Shown here: positions 9,026-17,831 of the stretch, piece by piece
How positions within the stretch are numbered: position 1 is the first letter of the stretch
Layout of the letters: every line of letters starts with the position of its first letter
NCBI RefSeq assembly: GCF_046844695.1
Contig: NZ_CP177354.1
Coordinates: forward strand, 2,542,001-2,606,000
Origin: Pokkaliibacter plantistimulans
GTDB taxonomy: Bacteria; Pseudomonadota; Gammaproteobacteria; Pseudomonadales; Balneatricaceae
Direction of reading: 5' to 3'
Length of the DNA stretch: 64,000 nt
The notes under the pieces: generated by a model
The model's input: only the letters and a program-made list of their open reading frames with translations
Told to the model about the DNA's origin: nothing
Databases searched by the model: none
Translations under genes and position numbers: made by a program

Positions 9026-9820
9026 ATGTCAGGACAAGAGAAAACGGATCTGCAAGAGTTTGAGCAGACCCTGATACGGGGGGCTGAGGAGATAATGGGG
9101 CAACTGGAGTCTGGTGATTTCAGTGGCGCTATTCGAGTTATTCATCGACTCAGCGAGGCTCGGAATGAGGCTTTGTTTAGAGAAGTCGGTAAGTTAACTC
9201 GTGCTTTGCATGAGTCAATTAAGGCCTTTCATTCTGACTTTGAGCACAATGTTCTGATTGCCCATTCAGAAGATGTTCAAAACATCACAGATGCTTCCGA
9301 GCGTTTGAATTATGTTATTGAACTTACAGGTACAGCGGCTAATCGCACCATGGATATGGTGGACGAGAGTATGCCCGTAGCTGAAAAGCTAGGCAGCCAG
9401 GCCGAGCTATTGAGAGAAGACTGGGAACGCCTCGTTAAGCGTGAAATGGATGCCAAGGCATTCCGTGAATTATTCAAACGAACCTCTGAGTTCCTCAAGC
9501 AAGTCGAGTCTGGCTCCAAATCTCTTAATACCAACCTAACCGAAATTCTAATGGCCCAAGGTTATCAGGATCTGACTGGACAGCTTATACGCCGGGTGAT
9601 ATCGCTCGTTACGGAAGTTGAGCGAAATCTGGTGCAGATGGTGCGTATGGCAGGAAAGGTGGATTTCATCTCTGGAATTACCCATGACTTCGAGCCACAG
9701 GATCAGAAAACAGAAGAGCAAAAAATAATCGGCGAAGGGCCACAACTTCCTACAGGAAGCCAGGACGTAGTGTCTGGCCAAGACGAAGTCGATGACCTGT
9801 TGTCCAGCCTGGGATTCTGA
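9026..9820 (+). CDS. cheZ: CheY-P phosphatase CheZ
   Basis: CheZ removes phosphate from CheY-P and so terminates the chemotaxis signal. The 264-residue protein is largely helical. It contains the catalytic-helix region ILMAQGYQDLTGQLIRRVIS, where the conserved Gln of the QDLTGQ motif acts in CheZ proteins. The C terminus ends in DEVDDLLSSLGF, the short amphipathic CheY-binding tail. It lies between cheY and cheA in the usual order, with an 11-base gap to cheA carrying a GAGGAGTAACC ribosome binding region. Confidence 0.95.
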   Translation: MSGQEKTDLQEFEQTLIRGAEEIMGQLESGDFSGAIRVIHRLSEARNEALFREVGKLTRALHESIKAFHSDFEHNVLIAHSEDVQNITDASERLNYVIELTGTAANRTMDMVDESMPVAEKLGSQAELLREDWERLVKREMDAKAFRELFKRTSEFLKQVESGSKSLNTNLTEILMAQGYQDLTGQLIRRVISLVTEVERNLVQMVRMAGKVDFISGITHDFEPQDQKTEEQKIIGEGPQLPTGSQDVVSGQDEVDDLLSSLGF

Positions 9821-9831
9821 GGAGTAACCGG

Positions 9832-12225
9832 ATGAGCTTAGAAGTGGATGAAGAGATCCTCCAGGACTTTCTTGTTGAGGCAGGAGAAATTCTGGAATTG
9901 TTGTCTGAGCAGCTGGTGGATCTTGAGCAGCGTCCAGACGACAAGGATCTGTTGAATGCAATTTTTCGTGGATTTCATACTGTAAAAGGGGGGGCTGGAT
10001 TTCTTCAGCTGACCTCTTTGGTTGATTGTTGCCATGTCGCGGAAAACGTATTTGATGTGTTGCGTACTGGAAAGCGGCATGTTTCTTCTGAGCTCATGGA
10101 TGTAGTCCTTCAGGCACTGGATACTGTCAACGCAATGTTTGAGCAGGTGCGCTCTGGTCTTGAGCCTGAGCCTGCCGATCCTGAGTTGCTGTTGGCTCTA
10201 GGAAGACTTGCTGAGCCAACCTCAGAGGCGGAACGCAAAGCCGCAGAATCAGAACCTTTGCGCTCTCTGGAAGAAGAGTTGGCAGAGGCTGACGAAGAGG
10301 TTGAAAGAGCCAGTGTTGGCGGTGACATTACCGATGATGATTTTGAAAATCTGCTGCAAGCCATAACGTCAGATGACTTACCTGACGATAGTTCGGAGAC
10401 TGTTAACTCGTCTGGTGATGACAATATCACTGAGGATGAGTTTGAGAGCTTGCTTGATGAGTTACATGGTGCTGGAAAGGGACCTGTTGGCAGTTCGGAT
10501 TCGAATAGCTCAAGGGTTGACGATCTGGATCCAAATGGTGACATCACTGATGCTGAGTTCGAAGCACTCCTAGACCAATTGCATGGCCAGGGTAAGCATA
10601 CCGGATCTCCAGAGGTCTCTGATGATGCCCAAGTGGAGTCAGAGTCATCCGTGTCCAGTGGTCGGAGCTCTGTCAAAGCATCAGGTGAGGAAGACCTGAT
10701 CTCTGATGACGAGTTTGAGCGCTTAATGGACGAATTGCAGTCTCAACACAAGGGGGCCTTTGCGCACTTTGGTGAGTCTGATGGATCACCTGCTTCCATT
10801 GGTCATCCTGATAGCGCACCGCCTCCTGAAGTGAAAAAGCCTGTATCTGCGCAGAAAGTTGAGCCTACCAAGCCAGCCTCTGTGGTCAAGGCTGAAACTG
10901 TTAAGCCTGCAGTTGAAAATAAACCCGTAGCTCCTAAGCCGGTTGTGCGTGCAAAGACTGAACCTGACAAAGCTCTAGTAGAAATCTCTGAGGATAAGGC
11001 TGGATCAGCCCCTGTGCGCTCTGCGGTTGCAGATAAGGCTGGCTCAGCAGCTCCAGCTGCAGAGACTACTGTTCGTGTTGATACCAAACGCCTTGATGAC
11101 ATCATGAATATGGTGGGCGAACTGGTATTGGTGCGAAATCGCCTGGTGCGTTTGGGGTCGAAGCACGCTGATGATGAATTGGTTAAGGCGGTTGCCAGTC
11201 TGGATGTCGTCACGGGAGACCTTCAGACCTCCGTGATGAAGACGCGGATGCAGCCTATCAAGAAAGTATTCGGTCGCTTCCCCAGGGTGGTTAGGGATCT
11301 TGCCCGTACGCTGAGGAAAGAAGTTAATCTTGAGCTGATTGGCGAAGAGACAGATCTTGATAAAAACCTTGTCGAAGCATTGGCTGATCCACTCGTTCAC
11401 TTGGTGCGCAATGCGGTGGATCATGGCATTGAAAGCCCAGAGGAACGAGAGCAGGCAGGTAAAGGTCGTATCGGTAAAGTAGTACTTTCTGCGCAGCAAG
11501 AGGGTGACCATATTCTGCTTTCCATCGAAGATGATGGCGCAGGTATGGACCCTGACAAGTTGCGTAAGAAAGCGGTTGAGAAGGGCGTTCTTGATGCTGA
11601 TGCTGCAGAACGTCTCAGTGATACTGAGTGCTTTAATCTTATATTTGCCCCCGGCTTTTCTACTAAGACCGAGATATCAGATGTCTCAGGTCGTGGTGTC
11701 GGCATGGATGTGGTTAAAACAAAAATTACTCAGTTGAACGGTTCTCTTAACGTTCGCTCGGTGAAGGGCAAAGGGTCGCGCATTGAGATTAAGGTTCCTT
11801 TGACACTCGCCATTATGCCTACTTTGATGATTATGCTGGATGATCAGGCATTTGCGTTGCCACTGGTTAACGTGAATGAGATCTTCAATCTTGATCTTAA
11901 CAAGACTAACGTAGTCGATGGTCAGGAAGTGGTAGTCGTCAGAGAGAAGCCATTGTCGCTGTTCTATCTACATCGCTGGTTGGTTGCACGTTCTAGAGAT
12001 GAGAAAGGATCTAAGAGTGGTCACGTTGTGATTGTGACCGTAGGTACTCAGCGAGTTGGTTTTGTCGTAGACCAGTTGGTTGGCCAGGAGGAGGTGGTTA
12101 TTAAGCCTCTGGGAAGAATGCTTCATGGCACGCCAGGCATCTCAGGGGCAACCATTACTGGTGATGGACGTATCGCTTTGATTTTGGATATACCCAGCAT
12201 GCTTAAACACTACGCATCTCGTTAA
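9832..12225 (+). CDS. cheA: Chemotaxis histidine kinase CheA
   Basis: CheA autophosphorylates and passes phosphate to CheY and CheB. The 797-residue protein begins with an Hpt domain (about 1-105) whose phosphorylated His is H49 in FHTVKGGAGF. A long acidic linker follows, with four copies of a D/E-rich EFExLLDEL motif at about 164, 197, 236 and 288. Then come a Lys/Pro/Ala-rich stretch, the dimerisation helices (from about 415), the ATPase domain (VRNAVDHGIE, DDGAGMDP, GRGVGMDVVK) and a CheW-like regulatory domain. No classical P2 domain is recognised. The linker repeats match what is expected of a pole-localisation region that interacts with ParP. Confidence 0.96.
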   Translation: MSLEVDEEILQDFLVEAGEILELLSEQLVDLEQRPDDKDLLNAIFRGFHTVKGGAGFLQLTSLVDCCHVAENVFDVLRTGKRHVSSELMDVVLQALDTVNAMFEQVRSGLEPEPADPELLLALGRLAEPTSEAERKAAESEPLRSLEEELAEADEEVERASVGGDITDDDFENLLQAITSDDLPDDSSETVNSSGDDNITEDEFESLLDELHGAGKGPVGSSDSNSSRVDDLDPNGDITDAEFEALLDQLHGQGKHTGSPEVSDDAQVESESSVSSGRSSVKASGEEDLISDDEFERLMDELQSQHKGAFAHFGESDGSPASIGHPDSAPPPEVKKPVSAQKVEPTKPASVVKAETVKPAVENKPVAPKPVVRAKTEPDKALVEISEDKAGSAPVRSAVADKAGSAAPAAETTVRVDTKRLDDIMNMVGELVLVRNRLVRLGSKHADDELVKAVASLDVVTGDLQTSVMKTRMQPIKKVFGRFPRVVRDLARTLRKEVNLELIGEETDLDKNLVEALADPLVHLVRNAVDHGIESPEEREQAGKGRIGKVVLSAQQEGDHILLSIEDDGAGMDPDKLRKKAVEKGVLDADAAERLSDTECFNLIFAPGFSTKTEISDVSGRGVGMDVVKTKITQLNGSLNVRSVKGKGSRIEIKVPLTLAIMPTLMIMLDDQAFALPLVNVNEIFNLDLNKTNVVDGQEVVVVREKPLSLFYLHRWLVARSRDEKGSKSGHVVIVTVGTQRVGFVVDQLVGQEEVVIKPLGRMLHGTPGISGATITGDGRIALILDIPSMLKHYASR
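10321..10740 (+). repeat. Four degenerate coding repeats in the CheA linker
   Basis: Within cheA, four segments encode variants of an acidic motif: ITDDDFENLLQAI (from about 10327), ITEDEFESLLDELHG (about 10426), ITDAEFEALLDQLHG (about 10543) and ISDDEFERLMDELQS (about 10699). Spacing between copies is 33 to 52 codons. The bases have diverged while the protein pattern is kept, so selection acts on the peptide. In Vibrio and Pseudomonas the equivalent region recruits CheA to the polar array through ParP; that role is inferred here. Confidence 0.75.
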
Positions 12226-12250
12226 GTATCTGGGGTTGAGGAGCTAACTA

Positions 12251-13399
12251 ATGCCCATCACCGTATTGGTGGTAGATGACTCAGCGTTTTTTCGTCGTCG
12301 ATTGACCGAAATTCTTGAAGCCGATCCTCGTTTTAAGGTGATCGGAACAGCCGAAAATGGAAGAGCGGCAATAGACAAGACGCTAGAGCTACGTCCTGAC
12401 GTCATTACTATGGACTATGAAATGCCAACATTGGACGGTATATCCGCGGTAAATGAAATCATGCGGCGCCGTCCTACGCCAGTATTAATGTTTTCATCCA
12501 TGACGTATGAAGGCGCACGCATAACACTGCAAGCTCTGGAGGCTGGTGCAGTGGACTATATGCCAAAGAACTTTGAGGACCTTTCGCGTAATCGTCAGGC
12601 TATGGAGTCTAGCCTGCGTGACAAATTGTATGCAGTGGCTAAGAGTCGCAGAGTCACCCTGAAAAGTGCAGTGACTACTCCTGAACTCCGTACGGTACCA
12701 GCTGTGCCTAGCTTCAGGAGTACGCGTACAGAAGAGTCTGCTCGCAGTACATTGCATTCAACCAATGTCGCACCATCAGCTCCTCAGCAGGCCATACCGG
12801 CCAGACCTTCAGCCTCTGTTGTCGCTAAACGTTACCAGTTGGTGGCTATTGGTACATCTACAGGCGGGCCAGTGGCGCTGCAAGAAGTCCTGACCAGATT
12901 ACCCGCAGACTTTCCGTCCCCCATTGTGTTGATTCAACATATGCCAGCTGCCTTTACCAAGGCGTTTGCTGAACGTCTCAACCAGTTGTGCAAGATTCAG
13001 GTTAAAGAGGCAGAGGATGGCGATGAACTGCGGCCCGGTCTTGCTCTACTTGCACCTGGTGGAAAGCAAATGATGGTTGAGCATCGCGGCACAGGTCGAG
13101 TGCGCATTCTGCCCGGTGATGAGCGGCTAAATTATAAACCTTGTGTTGATGTAACCTTTGGCTCTGCTGCCAAACATTATCCGGGTAAGGTATTGGCTCT
13201 TGTACTTACTGGAATGGGCGCGGATGGGAGAGAAGGGGCTCGTATGTTGAAACAGTCTGGCAGTGACATCTGGGCTCAAAGCGAACAAAGCTGCGTTATC
13301 TATGGTATGCCCATGGCCATAGTAAAGGCTGGATTAGCAGACGAGATTGTTGATCTTGATGAGATTGGTGTGCGTCTGTCCAAAGCTGTGAAAGGCTGA
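12251..13399 (+). CDS. cheB: Chemotaxis protein-glutamate methylesterase CheB
   Basis: CheB demethylates chemoreceptors and allows adaptation. The 382-residue protein has an N-terminal receiver domain with phosphorylation site D55 (VITMDYEMP). A Pro/Ser/Thr-rich linker spans about 140-190. The C-terminal methylesterase domain has the catalytic triad S203 (GTSTGGP), H230 (LIQHMP) and D325 (TGMGADGREG). The spacing is normal. A TGAGGAG sequence precedes the ATG, and the ParA-type gene follows after 13 bases. Confidence 0.96.
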   Translation: MPITVLVVDDSAFFRRRLTEILEADPRFKVIGTAENGRAAIDKTLELRPDVITMDYEMPTLDGISAVNEIMRRRPTPVLMFSSMTYEGARITLQALEAGAVDYMPKNFEDLSRNRQAMESSLRDKLYAVAKSRRVTLKSAVTTPELRTVPAVPSFRSTRTEESARSTLHSTNVAPSAPQQAIPARPSASVVAKRYQLVAIGTSTGGPVALQEVLTRLPADFPSPIVLIQHMPAAFTKAFAERLNQLCKIQVKEAEDGDELRPGLALLAPGGKQMMVEHRGTGRVRILPGDERLNYKPCVDVTFGSAAKHYPGKVLALVLTGMGADGREGARMLKQSGSDIWAQSEQSCVIYGMPMAIVKAGLADEIVDLDEIGVRLSKAVKG

Positions 13400-13412
13400 G
13401 TAAGGAGAGGCT

Positions 13413-14210
13413 ATGCGCGTATGGGCAGTGGCAAACCAGAAAGGCGGAGTGGGTAAAACGACCTCTGTAGTTACCCTGGCTGGGTTACTGGGGGACATGG
13501 GGAAGTCTGTGCTGGTGGTTGATCTGGATCCACATGGCTCACTGACCAGCTACTTCCGTTATGATCCTGACCAGATAGGCGGCAGTGTTTATGATCTGTT
13601 TAAGTCAAGCGCTCTGCTGGATGAAGGACTCGCCACACAGTTGCTGTTGGATACGAGCCATCGGAATATCCGTTTGATTGGCGCTTCAACTGCAATGGCG
13701 ACGTTGGAGCGGCAGGCTACTGCGCAGGAAGGGATGGGGCTTGTTGTATCCAAGGCTCTGGCAACATTGTGGGATGATTTTGACTACGTAATTCTTGATA
13801 GCCCTCCTGTCTTGGGCGTGCTTATGGTTAATGCCATGGCAGCCTGCGAGCGTTTGATTGTACCAGTGCAAACTGAATATCTCGCGATCAAAGGTTTGGA
13901 AAGAATGCTGCGTACGTTGCTATTGGTGAACAAGTCGCGTAAGCGACCATTGCCTTTTAGTATTCTGCCTACGTTTTATGATCGTCGGACTCAGGCCTCA
14001 GTACAAAGCCTCAGATTGATTCGAACAAGTTTTCCTGATCAGGTTACCAATGCTGTTGTGCCTGTTGACACAAAATTCCGTAATGCCAGCTCGTCAGGGA
14101 TAGTGCCTTCTGCAGTGGATTCCGGCTCTCGCGGAGTAAGAGCTTATAGTATGCTGCTAAAAAGCTTGCTGAGCCAGGAAGTGGAGACATCAGCAGGAGT
14201 TACATCATGA
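13413..14210 (+). CDS. ParA-family ATPase for polar chemotaxis arrays (ParC/Soj type)
   Basis: This MinD/ParA-type ATPase probably segregates and anchors chemotaxis arrays at the pole, as ParC does in Vibrio. The 265-residue protein has the deviant Walker A NQKGGVGKTT (residues 8-17), VLVVDLDPHGSLT and a Walker-B-like YVILDSPP. The position after cheB and the ATGA overlap with a ParP-like gene support the chemotaxis role rather than chromosome partition. It is also the only MinD/ParA-type ATPase in the motility block, where fleN is missing, but it lacks the position of fleN. A GTAAGGAGAGG ribosome binding site precedes the ATG. Confidence 0.9.
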   Translation: MRVWAVANQKGGVGKTTSVVTLAGLLGDMGKSVLVVDLDPHGSLTSYFRYDPDQIGGSVYDLFKSSALLDEGLATQLLLDTSHRNIRLIGASTAMATLERQATAQEGMGLVVSKALATLWDDFDYVILDSPPVLGVLMVNAMAACERLIVPVQTEYLAIKGLERMLRTLLLVNKSRKRPLPFSILPTFYDRRTQASVQSLRLIRTSFPDQVTNAVVPVDTKFRNASSSGIVPSAVDSGSRGVRAYSMLLKSLLSQEVETSAGVTS

Positions 14211-15004
14211 AGCGGCGCAATGCGCAGTCAAGCTTTGCAGAGCCAAGACAGGCGCTTGAGTCTTATCTTGAGTCGCTGCTTAGTGAGGTGCCAGAGTATT
14301 CGACGGAAGGCGATGATCCTGTATTGGATGCAACGCCTGATGTCATTGTAGGTGAAGTTGTGCTTGCTGGTGTTCAAGAGCCTGTCAATGATCAGGTGGA
14401 AGAGCAGCCTGCTGCTCCAGAGGATAGAGTCCCAGCTGAGCAGCCTGTTATTGCGGAAACGCAAGTGATTCTGAAGGAAGAGTCTTCAGTTGATGGTGGT
14501 CAGAATCTTCCTCCTGAGTTAGGCAAGCCTGGGTGGGCAGTAAACCGCTTTGAATGCCTATTATTCAATGTTAGTGGACTCAAACTGGCAGTGCCTTTGA
14601 TTGAGCTGGGTGGGGTTCTGACTATTCCTGAAAAGGGCTTAACGCCGCTTTTTGGTCAGGCCAAATGGTTTATGGGTTTGTTGCCTGCACATGGTGGTCG
14701 AATGATTCGGGTAGTCGATACTGCGCTTTGGGTCATGCCTGATCGTTATGATGAAGAGCAGCGCAAGAGCATGAAGTACGTGATTCTGATCGAGGGTTCT
14801 GACTGGGGGCTTGGTTGCCATGATGTGGCTGAAGCTATCACACTGGGTGAGCAGGAGGTGCGCTGGAGATCAGAGCGCAGTAAGCGTCCATGGTTAGCAG
14901 GCACCGTTATTGATCATATGTGTGCCATCATGGATGTGGGAACCATGAGCAAGATGCTTAATGCAGACGACAAGAATTACCAGCCCAAACTGGCAAAGAG
15001 GTAA
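14207..15004 (+). CDS. CheW-domain protein, ParP-like
   Basis: The product has 265 residues. Residues 1-110 are an acidic, low-complexity, Pro/Val/Glu-rich tail, and residues 120-255 form a CheW-like domain (FECLLFNVSGLKLAVPLIEL, then LFGQAKWFMGLLPAHGGRMI). ParP proteins have this layout and link the ParA-type ATPase to the CheA linker. Its start overlaps the stop of the ParA-type gene (ATGA), which supports a joint complex. It differs from the plain CheW encoded next by its long N-terminal arm. The role is inferred from order and architecture. Confidence 0.82.
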   Translation: MKRRNAQSSFAEPRQALESYLESLLSEVPEYSTEGDDPVLDATPDVIVGEVVLAGVQEPVNDQVEEQPAAPEDRVPAEQPVIAETQVILKEESSVDGGQNLPPELGKPGWAVNRFECLLFNVSGLKLAVPLIELGGVLTIPEKGLTPLFGQAKWFMGLLPAHGGRMIRVVDTALWVMPDRYDEEQRKSMKYVILIEGSDWGLGCHDVAEAITLGEQEVRWRSERSKRPWLAGTVIDHMCAIMDVGTMSKMLNADDKNYQPKLAKR

Positions 15005-15156
15005 ATCTCTGGTTGTCCAGTTTCTGTGCAAATAAGTCACTTTTCTTATCAGCAGTTTTTAATTTCTGATCCATAAGTTGAGATGAGAATTAAGGTTTGT
15101 AGCGAGGCGTAGGCCAAGCGACGTATTTCATTGTGGAATGCGAAAGAGGATTCAGT

Positions 15157-15636
15157 ATGGCAAGCAATAACTCCAAAATTGGCAATGATACGGTGCTGCA
15201 ATGGGTCACGTTTCGCCTTGATAAAGAGGTGTACGGTGTCAACGTAATGCAGGTGCAGGAAGTATTACGATATACCGACATTGCCCCTGTCCCTGGTGCA
15301 CCTGCATATGTACTGGGGATCATCAATCTTCGAGGTAATGTCGTTACTGTCATCGACACACGTCAGCGCTTTGGCCTGGTCCCTGCAGAAATAACGGATA
15401 ACTCTCGTATCATCATCATTGAAGTGAATCATCAGGTGGTTGGTATTTTAGTCGACGCTGTTGCTGAAGTGGTTTATTTAAGCCAATCCGAGATTGAAAG
15501 CCCACCCAACCTGGGCAATGAAGAGAGTGCCAAGTTCATCCATGGAGTCTGTCACAAGAATGACCGTCTATTGATTTTGGTTGAGCTGGATAAATTGATG
15601 ACTGAAGACGAGTGGGCTGAGATTATTAACCTGTAA
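15157..15636 (+). CDS. cheW: Chemotaxis scaffold protein CheW
   Basis: CheW couples chemoreceptors to CheA. The ATG at 15157 (MASNNSKIGNDTVLQW) has AGAGGA six bases upstream and fits the family start better than a GTG at 15133. It gives 159 residues. The single CheW domain shows VNVMQVQEVLRYTDIAPVPG, VLGIINLRGNVVTVIDTRQR and GILVDAVAEVV. A 152-base gap separates it from the ParP-like gene, so it may have its own promoter; none was recognised with confidence. Confidence 0.96.
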   Translation: MASNNSKIGNDTVLQWVTFRLDKEVYGVNVMQVQEVLRYTDIAPVPGAPAYVLGIINLRGNVVTVIDTRQRFGLVPAEITDNSRIIIIEVNHQVVGILVDAVAEVVYLSQSEIESPPNLGNEESAKFIHGVCHKNDRLLILVELDKLMTEDEWAEIINL

Positions 15637-15681
15637 CGCTTGTCCCTGTTCTTGGCAATGTAAATTGCCCGAGAGTGTTGC

Positions 15682-15716
15682 TATTCGCCCTTCTCTCTTC
15701 AAGGGAAGGGCGAATA
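15682..15716 (+). terminator. Perfect 12-bp hairpin after cheW
   Basis: TATTCGCCCTTC (15682-15693) pairs exactly with GAAGGGCGAATA (15705-15716) across an 11-base loop. It lies 46 bases after the cheW stop. No run of T follows, so it may be a weak terminator or an mRNA-stabilising hairpin rather than a classical intrinsic terminator. Confidence 0.55.
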
Positions 15717-15791
15717 TACTGCCGGTAGCTTGGATATTATCTCCACTAGATATTTACATTTATCCTTCGGCTTAGATTAAGGACAGTTCCT

Positions 15792-16220
15792 TTGGACTCA
15801 GGTTGGCTTGCCTCCGATATTTGGCCCGTATTGTTCATCATCGGCGGGTTGTCACTTGTATCTCTTATGCTCGCATCTTGGGCATGCTTTCGGCTGGTTC
15901 AGCAACGAAAGCAATTTCAGGCACTCATGAGTCTTTTGCGCAGTGAGGTGGACATCATGAGCCATAGTACTATCGGTGTGGGTCAACGTCTGGTGGATGT
16001 CGAAAAACGCCTTTATAGCACTATGGAAAAACAGCAGCGCTTGGAAGGGCGTGAGAGTGGTGGTGCAGCTATTAGTCAAGCAACCAAGCTCATGGAAATG
16101 GGAGCCTCTGTTGACGATATCATGGCTAGTTGCAATATAGGTCGACCTGAAGCTGAGTTGATCGCACTTTTGCATCGTGAGGTGCGCAGTGATGCACGAA
16201 AGCGAGTGAAAAGTCGTTGA
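15792..16220 (+). CDS. DUF2802 membrane protein downstream of cheW
   Basis: This protein of 142 residues has one N-terminal membrane helix (about 12-33) and a coiled-coil-like segment (about 38-80). Its C-terminal helix-turn-helix-like motif MGASVDDIMASCNIGRPEAE is found in DUF2802 proteins that follow cheW in polar flagellates. The function is unknown. The start is a TTG at 15792 behind an AAGGACAG sequence. Its stop meets the stop of the minus-strand FlhB-like gene, so the two operons converge here with only one base between. Confidence 0.8.
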   Translation: MDSGWLASDIWPVLFIIGGLSLVSLMLASWACFRLVQQRKQFQALMSLLRSEVDIMSHSTIGVGQRLVDVEKRLYSTMEKQQRLEGRESGGAAISQATKLMEMGASVDDIMASCNIGRPEAELIALLHREVRSDARKRVKSR

Positions 16221-16221
16221 T

Positions 16222-16518
16222 TTACCGACGTATTAGCTGGTCGATTTTCTTGTTGTGGTGCTGACGTTTTTCTTTGAGCCGGAAAAGGAATGCCAGAATC
16301 TCTGCTATAGCCACATAGAGCTGTTCCGGTATCTCATCGCCAGGGTCCATCTGGCTGAGCATGGCAGCAAGATGTGCATCTTCATGTAATGGGACGTTAG
16401 CCTCCTTGGCCAGCGCAATAATCTGCTCAGCAATAAAGCCGCTACCGACCGCGGTAACCTGAGGTGCCTTGCCTTTGCTGGGGTCATATTCAAGTGCAGC
16501 GGCCAGTTTCTTTTTCAT
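16222..16518 (-). CDS. FlhB-like C-terminal domain protein (FhlB/EscU-type)
   Basis: This 98-residue protein matches only the cytoplasmic C-terminal part of FlhB (AAALEYDPSKGKAPQVTAVG, then QIIALAKEANVPLHED and IPEQLYVAIAEILAFLF). It lacks the membrane half and the NPTH cleavage motif seen in full-length FlhB at 2713-3834. Such orphan domains accompany a FliK-like gene in Pseudomonas-type genomes and may tune substrate switching in flagellar export. It is 42 bases downstream of the FliK-like gene on the same strand, so the two probably form one operon. Confidence 0.85.
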   Translation of the reverse strand: MKKKLAAALEYDPSKGKAPQVTAVGSGFIAEQIIALAKEANVPLHEDAHLAAMLSQMDPGDEIPEQLYVAIAEILAFLFRLKEKRQHHNKKIDQLIRR

Positions 16519-16560
16519 ATCAACACCCAGTACGTGACATCTCCACCCTTGGTTATAAAT

Positions 16561-17628
16561 TCAGGCCCGCTCATCGATTAGCGACATGCCTTTCAGACAC
16601 TGCTCTGGTGCCGAGTTCGAAACGGGTTTGCCGAGCATCTGTGAATAGTTCGCAACTGATACGCCTTTGCTGCCCAAAATACTGATTAACTCTTGCTGGC
16701 TGTTCGCGTCCAGATCCTGCATCCACGCATTATCCGGTAGCCAGAGCTGGATGCTCAACTGCTGTTGCCACTGAAGCTTCATGTAGATGGTTTCTCCCGT
16801 CGATACTTCAAAGTCCATTTCAATTTGCCAGGTAGTGTTGTCATCATTCTCTGATGAGTGGCGCTTTTCCGGAGCATCACGTTTGATCGCCAGATTGACG
16901 GGTTCAAGCGACTGGTAGTTACTGTTGACGGCTAGTTCAACATGCTGTGTGTCCTGTTGAAGATTGCTGAGCTGCATTACTTGTATGCGAGCCAGACGGC
17001 CTTCCAGGGCTTTGTGCATTGGGTGATCTGCTGGTAAGTCTGCCATCGCCTGCCACAGTAAGACTTTCTGATCACTTGAAACATCTTTGCCTTGAATCAA
17101 GCGCTTTTCTGTAAAAAAGCCACTGTTTTGCACGGCTTGTCGAAGTGTGTCTGCCTGTTTCAAATCTTCCTTGCTGGGAAAGGCTTGGCGTAAGCTGGCA
17201 AGTGTTTGTGTCAGGTTGGGGTTTACCGCCAGTGCCGTGGGGGTTAATGCGAGATTTTGTAGTAGCGGCTGCAGCTGACTTAGATTCAGTTGCTGAGGTA
17301 GATAGCTTTTTAGCTGGGTTTGTAGAAGCTGTTGTTCGGGTGACGTGGTAGGGACAGCCTGAAGCAACGTTGGTGTGAGAACCCTGAGGGTAACTTGTTG
17401 TCCGGGTGTAAGAGGTGATGAAGATAGTGCCTGATAGGTCTGGCCTGCGACTACCACTGTGGCCTTGTAGCCTTGGGGCATTGAATTGTTATCTGTGGAA
17501 GAGCTCAGGACCTGTGCCTGAACATACGAGCCAATAGACAGGTTACGAGAACCAGTAGAGCTGGTGTTCGTCGCTGTTTGAAGGTAATTCACGGCAGCCA
17601 ACGAAGAGGGCGGGATGCTGGTGGCCAC
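16561..17628 (-). CDS. FliK-like flagellar hook-length control family protein
   Basis: The 355-residue protein has a Gln/Ser/Thr-rich N-terminal two thirds and a C-terminal domain (about 265-350) resembling the FliK C-terminal domain (ETIYMKLQWQQQLSIQLWLP). FliK proteins measure hook length and interact with the FlhB C-terminal domain, which is encoded immediately downstream. The start is a GTG with AGAGGA seven bases ahead. It may be an accessory FliK, since the main fliK normally lies with other flagellar genes outside this window. Confidence 0.75.
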   Translation of the reverse strand: MATSIPPSSLAAVNYLQTATNTSSTGSRNLSIGSYVQAQVLSSSTDNNSMPQGYKATVVVAGQTYQALSSSPLTPGQQVTLRVLTPTLLQAVPTTSPEQQLLQTQLKSYLPQQLNLSQLQPLLQNLALTPTALAVNPNLTQTLASLRQAFPSKEDLKQADTLRQAVQNSGFFTEKRLIQGKDVSSDQKVLLWQAMADLPADHPMHKALEGRLARIQVMQLSNLQQDTQHVELAVNSNYQSLEPVNLAIKRDAPEKRHSSENDDNTTWQIEMDFEVSTGETIYMKLQWQQQLSIQLWLPDNAWMQDLDANSQQELISILGSKGVSVANYSQMLGKPVSNSAPEQCLKGMSLIDERA

Positions 17629-17831
17629 AGATTGTCCTCTCTATTGTGCCAAGTCAGGACGATGTTTATTTATTTCTATATACTTCGCCAACATTTCGCA
17701 AAGCTTAATTGTGACTTTTGGCAACGAGTTGGCGGAGTGGGTCTGTATAGGGCTTGAAAGGCCTTCTGAGTATTTCTGGTATATATGTTTGTCTGACTCA
17801 ATGATCATGAGCGTTTTAGGAGTCTTTGCCA

